A stretch of 64,000 nucleotides of DNA. Source: Cryobacterium psychrotolerans. Its GTDB lineage: Bacteria; Actinomycetota; Actinomycetes; Actinomycetales; Microbacteriaceae. This document shows, piece after piece, positions 44,710-53,603 of this stretch; within the stretch, counting starts at the first letter, position 1, and each line of letters begins with the position of its first letter. A program made the position numbers and the translations under genes. The stretch is from positions 1 to 64,000 of the forward strand of contig NZ_FNFU01000005.1 of the NCBI RefSeq assembly GCF_900101115.1. Reading direction: 5' to 3'. The notes beneath the pieces were generated by a model, which saw nothing but the letters and a program-made list of their open reading frames with translations, searched no databases and was not told the DNA's origin.

Positions 44710-46233
44710 ATGGCCATCGCCCAGAAGTCCGCCGCGCCGAGCCGCTACGCCGCGGAACCGTCCGTCCTGACGGCGCTCCGCACCCCGCGCATCCTCACCC
44801 GCGAGGTGCTCGCCGGACTCGTCGTGGCCATGGCGCTCATCCCCGAGGCGATCTCGTTCTCGATCATCGCCGGCGTCGACCCGCGCGTGGGCTTGTTCTC
44901 CTCCTTCGTGATGGCGGTGTCCATCGCCTTCCTCGGCGGCCGTCCGGCCATGATCACCGCGGCAACCGGGGCCGTCGCGCTCGTGATCGCCCCAGTGGCA
45001 CGCGACTACGGCATGGACTACTTCATCGCCACCGTCATCCTGGCCGGCATCTTCCAGGTCGTCCTCGGCGTCGTCGGGGTCGCGAAGCTCATGCGCTTCA
45101 TCCCGCGCAGCGTCATGGTCGGGTTCGTCAATTCGCTGGCGATCCTGATCTTCCTCGCGCAGTTGCCGCATCTGCTCGACGTGCCGTTCATGGTCTATCC
45201 ACTGGTCGCGATCGGCATCATCATCATGGTGGTCATGCCGCGTGTGACCCGGGTGGTGCCAGCCCCGCTGGTCGCGATCGTCGTGCTCACGATCGCCACC
45301 GTCACCCTCGCGATCAACGTGCCGACCGTCGGCGACCAGGGCGAGCTGCCCAGGAGCCTGCCGGAACTGTTCATCCCCAACGTGCCGCTGAGCGGGGAAA
45401 CCTTCACGATCATCGCCCCGTTCGCGCTGGCGATGGCGATGGTGGGCATCCTCGAATCACTGATGACGGCCAAGCTCGTCGACGAGGTCACCGACACCCA
45501 CTCCAACAAGACCCGCGAAACCTGGGGCCAGGGCGTCGCCAACATGCTGTCGGGCCTGTTCGGCGGCATGGGCGGCTGCGCGATGATCGGCCAGACCATG
45601 ATCAACGTCAAGGCCTCCGGCGCCCGCACCCGCATCTCCACCTTCCTCGCCGGCATCTTCCTGCTCATCCTCGTCGTCGTGCTCGGCGACATGGTCGCCA
45701 TCATGCCGATGGCAGCCCTGGTCGCCGTGATGATCATCGTCGCCATGCTCACCTTCGACTGGCACAGCATCCGTCCGGCCACGCTCAAACGGATGCCCCG
45801 GAGCGAGACCACGGTCATGGTCGCCACGGTCGCGGTCGTCGTCGTCAGCCACAACCTGGCCCTCGGCGTGATCGTGGGTGTGATCGTGGCGATGGTCGCC
45901 TTCGCCCGCCGCGTCGCCCACATCGTGAACGTGGACCGTGTCGTCGCCACCGACGAGCCGGTCCCGACGGCGTATTACACCGTCACCGGTGAGCTCTTCT
46001 TCGCCTCGAGCAACGACCTCACGACCCAGTTCGAGTACGCGGACGACCCGGAGCGCGTCGTGATCGACATGTCGAACTCCCACATCTGGGACGCATCAAC
46101 GGTCGCCGCCCTCGACGCCATCACGAACAAGTACGAGCGCCACGGCAAACGCGCCGTGATCGAGGGCCTCAACGAATCCAGCACCGCCATGCACACCCGG
46201 CTCGCCGGAAAGATGGGCGCCGCCGACCACTAG
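44710..46233 (+). CDS. SulP family anion transporter with STAS domain
   Basis: The 507-residue protein has the SulP transmembrane core (LTREVLAGLVVAMALIPEAI, DPRVGLFSSFVMAV, and GMGGCAMIGQTMINVKASGA between helices). A C-terminal STAS domain follows from about residue 415 (VVIDMSNSHIWDASTVAALD). SulP proteins carry sulfate, bicarbonate or dicarboxylates. It is divergent from merR across the palindrome, so MerR control is likely. Confidence 0.93.
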   Translation: MAIAQKSAAPSRYAAEPSVLTALRTPRILTREVLAGLVVAMALIPEAISFSIIAGVDPRVGLFSSFVMAVSIAFLGGRPAMITAATGAVALVIAPVARDYGMDYFIATVILAGIFQVVLGVVGVAKLMRFIPRSVMVGFVNSLAILIFLAQLPHLLDVPFMVYPLVAIGIIIMVVMPRVTRVVPAPLVAIVVLTIATVTLAINVPTVGDQGELPRSLPELFIPNVPLSGETFTIIAPFALAMAMVGILESLMTAKLVDEVTDTHSNKTRETWGQGVANMLSGLFGGMGGCAMIGQTMINVKASGARTRISTFLAGIFLLILVVVLGDMVAIMPMAALVAVMIIVAMLTFDWHSIRPATLKRMPRSETTVMVATVAVVVVSHNLALGVIVGVIVAMVAFARRVAHIVNVDRVVATDEPVPTAYYTVTGELFFASSNDLTTQFEYADDPERVVIDMSNSHIWDASTVAALDAITNKYERHGKRAVIEGLNESSTAMHTRLAGKMGAADH

Positions 46234-46297
46234 CGACATCTCCCGGACGCCTCGGCCCCCGGTGCCCTAGATTTGTTCCCCTAGCAAGGGAGCACTC

Positions 46298-47581
46298 ATG
46301 ACGAGTTGGCGGATCCGGGACTTCCACGCGGACGACCTCGACGGCATCCTGGGCCTGTGGGAGGAAATCAAGGCCTCCAGGGCGGAGCCGGTCTACGGGC
46401 TCTCCGAGGTGCTGGCGTCCTGCCAGAAGGACCACGCCGTCGTCGCGGTGCACGGCGACCAGGTCATCGGTGCGGCCGTGGGCCGCGCGGCGCACGCCCA
46501 GGGCTGGATCGTCTTCCTGGCCACCACCGAGTCCTGGCAAAGCCAGGGCATCGGCACCGCCCTCCTGGCGGCCCTCGAGCGACGGATGGCCCCGGCCGGC
46601 CTGACGAAGTTGTCCGCGCTGATGCCGGAAACGCCGACCCGGGTCGACGCGTTCCTCAATCGCGGCTTCGAGGTCAAGAAGAACCTCCGCTACTTCGAGC
46701 GGCACATCCCGGTGCAGCGGGAGGAGCTGAAGTCGCTCAGCGAGCTGGGCGGGCGCGTGCTGCCGCGGGACCTCTGGGCCGCCGTCGGCGGGATGGCCAG
46801 GGAGAAGGAACTGCTCGAGCGGCGCCTGGTGATGCCGCTGGCCAAGCCGGACATGGCCGAGCAGTACGGCGTCGTCCCCCCGAAGGCCGTGGTGCTCTTC
46901 GGCCCTCCCGGCACCGGCAAGACGACGTTCGCGAAGGCGATCGCCTCGCGCCTGGAGTGGCCGTTCGTCGAGGTCTTCCCGTCCCGGCTCGCCGCCGATC
47001 CACTGGGCCTGGCCGGGGCGCTCCGGGAGACGTTCCGGAAGATCTCCGAGCTCGAACACGTGGTCGTCTTCATCGACGAGGTCGAAGAGATCGCGGCCCA
47101 GCGCGGGGGCGAGCCGCCCTCGGCGCTGCAGGGCGTCACCAACGAGCTGCTCAAGATCATCCCCGCCTTCCGGGAACAGTCCGGCCGGCTCCTGGTCTGC
47201 GCCACAAACTTCGTCCGGGCCCTCGACTCGGCGTTCCTGCGGCACGGGCGGTTCGACTATGTGATCCCGATCGGCCTGCCGGACGAGGCCGCCCGCCAGG
47301 CCATCTGGGAGCGGTACGTCCCGCCGACCGTGGCGGACACCGTCGACCTGGGCGCGCTCGTGGCCGCCAGCGCCGGATTCTCACCGGCCGACATCGAATA
47401 CGCCGCCCGGAGGGCCTCCCAGGAGGCGCTGGAACAGGCGCTCTTCGGCGGCGAGGAGTCCCCGCCGGAGGGCCCCGGCACCCGGCACTACCTCTCGGCC
47501 ATCGATGCCACCCGCACGACGGTCTCGTCGCAGGTCGCCGCGGAGTTCCTCGAGGACATCGAGCGGCTCGCCCGGCTCTGA
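46298..47581 (+). CDS. GNAT acetyltransferase-AAA ATPase fusion protein
   Basis: The 427-residue protein joins two domains. Residues 1-140 are a GNAT domain (FLATTESWQSQGIGTALLAA is the acetyl-CoA loop). From about residue 165 comes an AAA ATPase with Walker A FGPPGTGKTTFAKAIA (near residues 201-216), Walker B VVFIDEVEEIAAQ, sensor 1 LLVCATNF, and an arginine-finger region DSAFLRHGRFDY. The aagggag RBS precedes the ATG. This may be an ATP-driven machine with acetylation activity or acetyl-CoA sensing; the role is unknown. Confidence 0.88.
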   Translation: MTSWRIRDFHADDLDGILGLWEEIKASRAEPVYGLSEVLASCQKDHAVVAVHGDQVIGAAVGRAAHAQGWIVFLATTESWQSQGIGTALLAALERRMAPAGLTKLSALMPETPTRVDAFLNRGFEVKKNLRYFERHIPVQREELKSLSELGGRVLPRDLWAAVGGMAREKELLERRLVMPLAKPDMAEQYGVVPPKAVVLFGPPGTGKTTFAKAIASRLEWPFVEVFPSRLAADPLGLAGALRETFRKISELEHVVVFIDEVEEIAAQRGGEPPSALQGVTNELLKIIPAFREQSGRLLVCATNFVRALDSAFLRHGRFDYVIPIGLPDEAARQAIWERYVPPTVADTVDLGALVAASAGFSPADIEYAARRASQEALEQALFGGEESPPEGPGTRHYLSAIDATRTTVSSQVAAEFLEDIERLARL

Positions 47582-47619
47582 GCCGGCGCAGGGCCCTGGC
47601 AGCGCGCAGGCAGCTCGGC

Positions 47620-47625
47620 TAGAGT
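47620..47625 (+). promoter_or_regulatory. -10 box for a probable leaderless uvrA-like transcript
   Basis: TAGAGT lies 7 nt before the ATG at 47633. Confidence 0.45.
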
Positions 47626-47632
47626 CGGCCGG

Positions 47633-50203
47633 ATGCGCTCACCATTGCCCGATGCCGGCCTGGCCCAGGACGAACCGATTCGCGGCGGAGGATTCGTGCG
47701 GGTGCGCGGCGCCCGTGAGAACAACCTGCGGAGCGTCGACCTCGACGTGCCCCGCGACGCGATCGTCGCCTTCACGGGCGTCTCCGGCTCCGGCAAGTCC
47801 TCCCTGGCGTTCGGGACCATCTTCGCCGAGGCCCAGCGGCGTTTCTTCGAGTCCGTGGCTCCCTACGCCCGCCGGCTCATCCAGCAGGGCCATACCCCCC
47901 AGGTCGACGAGATCACCGGCCTTCCGCCCGCGGTCGCCCTCCAGCAGCGTCGGGGCACACCGAGTTCGCGCTCCACCGTCGGCACGCTCACCACCCTCTC
48001 CAACTCCCTGCGAATGCTCTATTCCCGCGCCGGCACATATCCCCCGGATGCCGCCGGGCGGCTGGAATCCGACTCCTTCTCGCCCAACACCGCGATGGGC
48101 GCCTGCCCGGATTGTCACGGCCTCGGCACCATGCACACCGTCAGCGAGTCCTCGCTCGTGCCCGACCCGAGCCTGAGCGTTCGCGACGGAGCCATCGCGG
48201 CCTGGCCGGGCGCCTGGCAGGGCAAGAACCTGCGGGACATCCTGATCGCCCTCGGCTACGACGTGGACACGGCCTGGCGCGACCTGCCCCGCCAGGCGCG
48301 GGACTGGATCCTCTTCACCGACGAGCAGCCCGTCGTGCAGATCACCCCGCAGCGGGACCGGGTGGCCAAGCCGTACCAGGGCAGGTTCTGGAGCGCGAAG
48401 AGCTACGTCCTGCACACGCTGGCCGATTCGAAGAGCCAGACGATGCGGCAGCGCGTGCTCCGTTTCGTCGAAACCGGACCCTGCCCCCTCTGCGGAGGCA
48501 GCGGCCTGAAGCCCGAGGCCCTCGCGGTCACCTTCGCCGGGCGCACCATCGCGGAGGTGAACGCACTGCCGCTCACGGCGCTGGCCGACGTCATCCGCCC
48601 CACCGCCGAGCTGAAAGAGGCCTCCGCTGCGAGCAGTTCGGCGTCATCCGGCGAGCTGACCGAGGTCGCCGTGACGCTCACCCGGGATCTGCTTCGCCGG
48701 GTCGAGGTGCTGGTCGAGCTGGGGCTGGGCTACCTCAGCCTCGGCCGGGCCACCCCCACCCTGTCGCCGGGCGAAATGCAGCGCCTGCGCATCGCCACCC
48801 AGCTGCGCTCCGGACTCTTCGGCGTCATCTATGTGCTGGATGAGCCCTCGGCCGGCCTGCACCCCGCCGACGCCGAGCCCCTGTTGCTCGTTCTCGAACA
48901 GCTGAGGAGCGCCGGCAACTCCGTCTTCGTCGTCGAGCACAATATGGATGTCGTCCGGCGGGCCGACTGGGTCGTCGACGTCGGGCCCCACGCGGGCGAG
49001 GGCGGCGGCGCCGTGCTCTACAGCGGCCCGGCGGCCGGCCTGGCCGAGGTGACCGCGTCGGTGACCCGCCGGTTCCTGTTCCCCGGCGGCTCCCCGTCGA
49101 CTCCGGCCCGCGCCCTCCGGGAGCCGCAGGATTGGCTGCGCCTGCGCGGGATCACCCGGCACAATCTCCAGGGCCTCGACGCGGACATCCCGATCGGGGT
49201 GCTCACCGCCGTGACCGGCGTCTCGGGGTCGGGCAAGTCCACGCTGGTCAGCCAGGTGCTCGCCGACGCGGTCGGCAGCCGACTGCGCTCCGCGCCCGAC
49301 GACACGGATGCCGCGGAGCAGGGCTCCGACGCGGACGCCGATGCCGGCGGCGGTGACCGGCCGAGGATCGACGAGGTCACCGGCCACGGCGCGTTCGACC
49401 GGCTGGTGCGGGTGGACCAGAAACCCATCGGTCGCACGCCGCGCTCGAACCTGGCCACCTACACGGGCCTGTTCGACGCCGTTCGCGCGGCCTTCGCGGC
49501 CACCGAGACCGCCCGCGCCCGCGGCTACGGCGCCGGCCGGTTCTCGTTCAACGTCGCCGGCGGTCGCTGCGAAACCTGCCTGGGTGAGGGTTTCGTCGCC
49601 GTCGAGCTCCTGTTCCTGCCGGGCAGCTACGCGCCCTGCCCGGCCTGCCTCGGCTCGCGCTATAACGCCGAAACGCTCGAGGTCACGTACCGGGGCAAGA
49701 CCATCGCGGAGCTGCTGGGGCTCACGGTCACCGCCGCGGCCGCGTTCCTGGCCGACGTGGCCCCCGCCGCCCGAAGCCTGGCCACCCTCGAGGAAGTGGG
49801 GCTCGGCTACCTGCGGCTGGGCCAGCCGGCCACCGAGCTCTCCGGCGGCGAGGCGCAGCGGATCAAGCTCGCCACCGAACTGCAGCGGGCGTCCCGCGGG
49901 CACACGCTCTACTTGCTCGACGAACCGACGACCGGGCTGCACCCGGCGGATGTCGAGCTGCTGCTGACCCAGCTGGGCCGGCTGGTCGAGGCGGGCAACA
50001 CCGTCGTCGTCGTCGAACACGAGATGGACGTCGTGGCGGCCGCGGACTGGGTCATCGACCTCGGCCCGGCCGGCGGGGACGCGGGCGGACGCATCATCGT
50101 CGCCGGCGTCCCCGCGACCGTCGCGGAGCATCCGACCAGCAGGACCGCGCCGTACCTCGCCGCCCGGATGGCCGCCTCGGCCCCGGGCGAATCGACCGCC
50201 TGA
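47633..50203 (+). CDS. UvrA paralogue (UvrA2-type ABC ATPase)
   Basis: The 856-residue protein has the two ABC ATPase modules of UvrA: Walker A GVSGSGKSSLAFGT and GVSGSGKSTLVSQV, signatures LSPGEMQRLRIATQ and LSGGEAQRIKLATE. It has zinc-finger cysteines in CPDCHGLG, CPLCGGSG, CETCLGEG and CPACLG. It is shorter than housekeeping UvrA (about 950) and the UvrB-interaction region looks reduced, as in UvrA2 proteins linked to drug tolerance. It is not the main uvrA. Confidence 0.9.
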   Translation: MRSPLPDAGLAQDEPIRGGGFVRVRGARENNLRSVDLDVPRDAIVAFTGVSGSGKSSLAFGTIFAEAQRRFFESVAPYARRLIQQGHTPQVDEITGLPPAVALQQRRGTPSSRSTVGTLTTLSNSLRMLYSRAGTYPPDAAGRLESDSFSPNTAMGACPDCHGLGTMHTVSESSLVPDPSLSVRDGAIAAWPGAWQGKNLRDILIALGYDVDTAWRDLPRQARDWILFTDEQPVVQITPQRDRVAKPYQGRFWSAKSYVLHTLADSKSQTMRQRVLRFVETGPCPLCGGSGLKPEALAVTFAGRTIAEVNALPLTALADVIRPTAELKEASAASSSASSGELTEVAVTLTRDLLRRVEVLVELGLGYLSLGRATPTLSPGEMQRLRIATQLRSGLFGVIYVLDEPSAGLHPADAEPLLLVLEQLRSAGNSVFVVEHNMDVVRRADWVVDVGPHAGEGGGAVLYSGPAAGLAEVTASVTRRFLFPGGSPSTPARALREPQDWLRLRGITRHNLQGLDADIPIGVLTAVTGVSGSGKSTLVSQVLADAVGSRLRSAPDDTDAAEQGSDADADAGGGDRPRIDEVTGHGAFDRLVRVDQKPIGRTPRSNLATYTGLFDAVRAAFAATETARARGYGAGRFSFNVAGGRCETCLGEGFVAVELLFLPGSYAPCPACLGSRYNAETLEVTYRGKTIAELLGLTVTAAAAFLADVAPAARSLATLEEVGLGYLRLGQPATELSGGEAQRIKLATELQRASRGHTLYLLDEPTTGLHPADVELLLTQLGRLVEAGNTVVVVEHEMDVVAAADWVIDLGPAGGDAGGRIIVAGVPATVAEHPTSRTAPYLAARMAASAPGESTA

Positions 50204-50207
50204 GGCG

Positions 50208-50924
50208 CTAGGGCTGGCCGGCCCGCTGGACCAGCCAGGAATACGGGTCAGTGGGCGTCGTTCCGTCGAGGAGGATCTCGAAGTGCAGGTGCGGACCCGT
50301 GCTCTGGCCGGTGGTGCCGACCTGGCCGAGCGTCTGCCCGACAGCGACGGATTGTCCCTGGCTGACGGCGAGGCTGCCCTCCTGCATGTGGCCGTACAGG
50401 CTGCTCACGAGCCGGCCGTCCACCTTGTGGTCGAGGATGACGTGCACGCCGAGGCCGCCGTTGTCATAGGCGACGGCGAAGCGCACGGTGCCGGCGGCGA
50501 CCGCGTGGATCGGCGTGCCGGCGCCGGGATTCATGTCCAGTCCCTTGTGGAACGTGGAGCAGCCGGAGCAGGGGGCTTCGCGGGGGCCGTAACCTCCCGC
50601 GATCGGGACGTTGCCGGGGAACGGCCAGCGGACTGCGGCCCCGCTGGTGGCAGCCGAGGCGACCGCGGCCCTGGGCTTCGGCTTCGGCGGCGCGGCCTTG
50701 GTGGTGAACCCGTCGCGCACGATCGTGACGGTCGACGCGTTGCTGACCGGCAGGGTCTGGGCCCCGACCCGGGTCGCGGGGGACGCAGTCCCGAGCACGT
50801 CGACCGAGTCGGCATTCACGGCGTGTGCCGGCAGGGACACGCTCACGGTGAGGAGCGCGGTGAGAACCATGGCGGCGGTGCCGGCAGCGCTCTGGCGTAG
50901 TGTCGCCGGAATCCCGCTACTCAT
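50208..50924 (-). CDS. secreted M23 family metallopeptidase
   Basis: The 238-residue protein has a signal peptide (GTAAMVLTALLTVSVSLPAHA) and a C-terminal LytM/M23 domain with FHKGLDMNPG (His and Asp zinc ligands) and TGPHLHFEI (HxH). It would cleave peptidoglycan cross-bridges outside the cell. The ATG at 50924 is preferred over one 12 codons upstream because it gives a normal signal peptide. It converges with the UvrA-like gene (4-bp gap). Confidence 0.92.
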   Translation of the reverse strand: MSSGIPATLRQSAAGTAAMVLTALLTVSVSLPAHAVNADSVDVLGTASPATRVGAQTLPVSNASTVTIVRDGFTTKAAPPKPKPRAAVASAATSGAAVRWPFPGNVPIAGGYGPREAPCSGCSTFHKGLDMNPGAGTPIHAVAAGTVRFAVAYDNGGLGVHVILDHKVDGRLVSSLYGHMQEGSLAVSQGQSVAVGQTLGQVGTTGQSTGPHLHFEILLDGTTPTDPYSWLVQRAGQP

Positions 50925-51236
50925 GGGCACCCAGCATCGGGGCGCCCTGCGTGGGGGCATGGTTCAGCAGCAGAATAGTTGGCATGGGCGTCATCTCTCA
51001 TGTCGCGACAGGCGCGCGCGAACGCGATCAGGTCAGGTCAGGTGGCCGAGGACCCTCGCGCCGAACAGAAGGCAGTTTCAGCCGGGACCGGGGCCGGAAG
51101 ACTGCGCGAACTGACGGGGAAGATGTCCTTCAATGCGACCGGCAGGTCTCCATGACGCCAAGCGCATATTCATCGAGGTTACGCGCCGACCCTGAGAGAA
51201 CGGTGATTCCTGCTCACTTTCCCGCGAGCGACCCGC
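50925..51236. other. 312-bp region without a recognised gene
   Basis: This stretch holds the upstream region of the M23 peptidase gene. A short direct repeat (caggtcaggtcaggtgg) occurs near 51030-51046. I see no convincing gene, riboswitch or mobile element; a c-di-AMP riboswitch was considered and not supported. Confidence 0.5.
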
Positions 51237-51563
51237 CTAGGACGTGCGCGAGGCGCCTTCGGGCTCGATGGGTTCGGGAGTGATCCGAAGCCCGGCCGGC
51301 GTATTCGAGAGCCGCACGAGTTCCTCCAGCCACGCTCGGTTCAGGCTGGGCTCCTTGCCGCCGAAGAACTCGAACTGCAGCGGGATGGCCGGGTGCAGCC
51401 AGATGGAACTGTGTCCGCTCCCCGACGCGGCCGAGTTGTCCCAGGAGAAGGTGAAACTCTCGCCTCGGCGCAACTTGGCCACGATCACGACCTTGAGGTG
51501 CGCCAGGACGCGATCGTCGAAGTCGACGGTGATCGACGGCGTTCCGTAAATGAACTTACCCAC
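51237..51563 (-). CDS. DUF7882-like small protein
   Basis: The 108-residue protein starts at GTG 51563 (MGKFIYGTPSITVDFDDRVL). It has LAHLKVVIVAKLRRGESFTF and SSIWLHPAIPLQFEFFGGKE, the pattern of the Microbacteriaceae DUF7882 group, sometimes misnamed as ATP-dependent ligase. Function is unknown. It overlaps the upstream gene by 8 bp, so they form an operon. Confidence 0.8.
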   Translation of the reverse strand: MGKFIYGTPSITVDFDDRVLAHLKVVIVAKLRRGESFTFSWDNSAASGSGHSSIWLHPAIPLQFEFFGGKEPSLNRAWLEELVRLSNTPAGLRITPEPIEPEGASRTS

Positions 51564-51930
51564 GGGATTCCTCCTCGTTGAGGCCATTCTCGATGTTGGC
51601 CACCTCGCGGTTGAAGGCTGCGGCATCCTTCTCGGCCTGGGGCGACGGCTTCGACACGGCCACGATCCCGATCTGCGGCAGGTCGGGCACCGGGAAGAGC
51701 CGGGCCTCCTCGTCTTCCGCCGAGAGGGGATCGGCGTCCGACACGTCGATTTGGGTGCCGGGGCCGAGAAGAAGAGTGTGCGTGGTCGTTGTGCCGTCCG
51801 ACTCGAGCACGGGGATCTCCACTGCCACGCTGCCGGCGTCGCCGGCGACGCCGGTCGCGAACGTGAGAAGCGCCTCGGCGACCGCGCTGCCGGTGATGAG
51901 CGACCCGCCCGCGTAGGTTATGCGTTTCAT
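51556..51930 (-). CDS. hypothetical protein, operon partner of the DUF7882-like gene
   Basis: The 124-residue protein begins MKRITYAGGSLITGSAVAEA and continues as a beta-rich domain (SVAVEIPVLESDGTTTTHTL, LLLGPGTQIDVSDADPL) with an acidic helical C-terminus. It is not recognised beyond its recurrence beside DUF7882-type genes, which is inference. A -10 box 6 nt before the ATG implies a leaderless mRNA covering both genes. Confidence 0.75.
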   Translation of the reverse strand: MKRITYAGGSLITGSAVAEALLTFATGVAGDAGSVAVEIPVLESDGTTTTHTLLLGPGTQIDVSDADPLSAEDEEARLFPVPDLPQIGIVAVSKPSPQAEKDAAAFNREVANIENGLNEEESRG

Positions 51931-51936
51931 GCTTAG

Positions 51937-51942
51937 ACCCTA
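51937..51942 (-). promoter_or_regulatory. -10 box for a probable leaderless transcript
   Basis: On the minus strand TAGGGT lies 6 nt before the ATG at 51930. It overlaps the stop codon of mvaS. Confidence 0.5.
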
Positions 51943-53448
51943 GCGCCGTGATCCGGCCCGGGGGTCGGGTTCGACATAGCGGTAGTACTCGATGCCCTCG
52001 TCGTGGAAGTCCGGCCCGGTCGATGTTCCCAGCCGGTCGACCACGAACTCGTCGCCGGAGAGCACGGCGACGAGGTCGGAGCGGTGTCCGTCATGCACGG
52101 CGATGTATTGCGCCTCGGTCAGGTCGACCGGGGCGGCCAGGGCGCTCTCGAAGTTGATCCGGGCCGCCGCGGCCTGCCAGCCCGGAACGACTCGCATCGG
52201 CAGGGCCTCCGCCGCGTCGCCGCTGCCATACCCGAGGGCGAGCCACTCCTGGCCGGCGAGTTCGAGCCCGTCGGCCCTCGCCTCCCGCAGACCGGAGGCG
52301 AGCCACGCCGGGAGTGCCGCCGTGTACAGGTTGCCGAGGTCACGCATGGCTTCGGAGCCGAGGCCGAGCTTGTCGTCCACCAGGGTTCCCCAGATCGCGG
52401 TGGTCCTCAGGTGCTTCCGCAGACGCCGGCTCAGCGGGAAGGCGTCGCCCAGGAAGCCGGCGGGGTCCGACGCGCCGCCGAGGACCGGTGCGGGGTCCCG
52501 GAGCTCGGCGATCAGGAGCTCCGCATCGATGCCGGCGTCGGCGCAGTGGGCGCGCAGCTCACCCTGGCCCGACTCCTCGTCGTCCGCGAGCGCGAACAGC
52601 CAGGCCATCACCCACCCGGTCACGGGCATCTGGTGGTACGGACGGTGCATGAAGACCGCGTCGACCTCGCGGAAGTAGTCGAGGCTGCGACCGGGGCGCT
52701 TCCGCAGCATGGCCGTCACGGCGTGATGGGTGGCGTCGATGTAGCAGCTGGTGGAGTAGCGCCCGTTGAACACCGGAAGGTCCTGGACCCGGCCGTCCTC
52801 GCGCGGCGGCTGGTCGCGAAAACGCGCGAACGGTTTGCGGAAATCGGCCACGCGGTAGGCGGAATCGCTGCCCGCGCCGGCCAGGTCAACCTCCAGCAGG
52901 CGGGCCTCGCCTTCCAGGAGCAGGGCGACGGCTCCGGCACCCTGGGTGGGCTCGCCGGTGCCCCCGCGGGCGTATTCGGCGATATCGGCGCAGACGACGA
53001 TCGCCCGGCGACCCGCGCCGTCGGCGGCCAGGTAGCGCACGGCCGCCTTGATCCCGTACACGCCGCCGAGGCAGGCGTGCTTGAATTCGGGCACTTCGCA
53101 GTCGCGCGCCAGCTCCGGCATCCCGTTGGCCCGGAGGGCCTCGTTGACCATGCCCTTGATGATGACCGCCCCGGCGGAGTTGTCGCTGCTGGATTCGGTA
53201 CCGAGGGCCAGAAGGCCGATGCCGGCCGGGTCGATGTCGTAGTCCCGGATCAGCCGCCAGACCGCGTTGGCCGCGAGCGTGTAGATGCTCTGCCCGGGGC
53301 CGCGCATCCGGAAACTGCGACCGACCACGTCCCGGATCTTGTCCCAGGGCTGGCCGTTCCACTCGCACCAGGCGTCCAGCCGTACCCGGTACGGCGGGAC
53401 GTACAGGGAGATTCCACTAATTCCAGGCGTCAACTGTTTCCACTTCAC
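51940..53448 (-). CDS. mvaS: hydroxymethylglutaryl-CoA synthase
   Basis: This enzyme condenses acetyl-CoA with acetoacetyl-CoA to HMG-CoA, entering the mevalonate pathway. The 502-residue protein has the acyl-accepting cysteine in EFKHACLGGVYGIKAA, the catalytic glutamate region LALGTESSSDNSAGA and the histidine region FMHRPYHQMPVTGW. It is about 110 residues longer than typical bacterial MvaS (near 390). The GTG at 53448 is used. It is divergent from mvaD. Confidence 0.92.
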   Translation of the reverse strand: MKWKQLTPGISGISLYVPPYRVRLDAWCEWNGQPWDKIRDVVGRSFRMRGPGQSIYTLAANAVWRLIRDYDIDPAGIGLLALGTESSSDNSAGAVIIKGMVNEALRANGMPELARDCEVPEFKHACLGGVYGIKAAVRYLAADGAGRRAIVVCADIAEYARGGTGEPTQGAGAVALLLEGEARLLEVDLAGAGSDSAYRVADFRKPFARFRDQPPREDGRVQDLPVFNGRYSTSCYIDATHHAVTAMLRKRPGRSLDYFREVDAVFMHRPYHQMPVTGWVMAWLFALADDEESGQGELRAHCADAGIDAELLIAELRDPAPVLGGASDPAGFLGDAFPLSRRLRKHLRTTAIWGTLVDDKLGLGSEAMRDLGNLYTAALPAWLASGLREARADGLELAGQEWLALGYGSGDAAEALPMRVVPGWQAAAARINFESALAAPVDLTEAQYIAVHDGHRSDLVAVLSGDEFVVDRLGTSTGPDFHDEGIEYYRYVEPDPRAGSRR

Positions 53449-53571
53449 GTTTCGGGTGGTTCGCGTCCGCGTCGGGTCGCGAGCGCTCCCCTCCATTATT
53501 CAGCGATCGGTTTGCGAAGTGTGGACCACAATCCATTTCGACGGCGACACCGGCGGCGGCGAGCCACCGGC

Positions 53572-53577
53572 TAAAAT
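53572..53577 (+). promoter_or_regulatory. -10 box for the mevalonate operon
   Basis: TAAAAT lies 26 nt before the mvaD GTG, leaving room for a short leader with cggag as RBS, unlike the leaderless genes nearby. Confidence 0.5.
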
Positions 53578-53603
53578 CAAGGGAATCCGATCGGAGCATC
53601 ACT

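Noticed and set aside
50925-51236. Possible c-di-AMP (ydaO) riboswitch upstream of the M23 peptidase
   Set aside because: A gtaacctcg-like string occurs on the minus strand, but the conserved ydaO core and its partner segments are not present.
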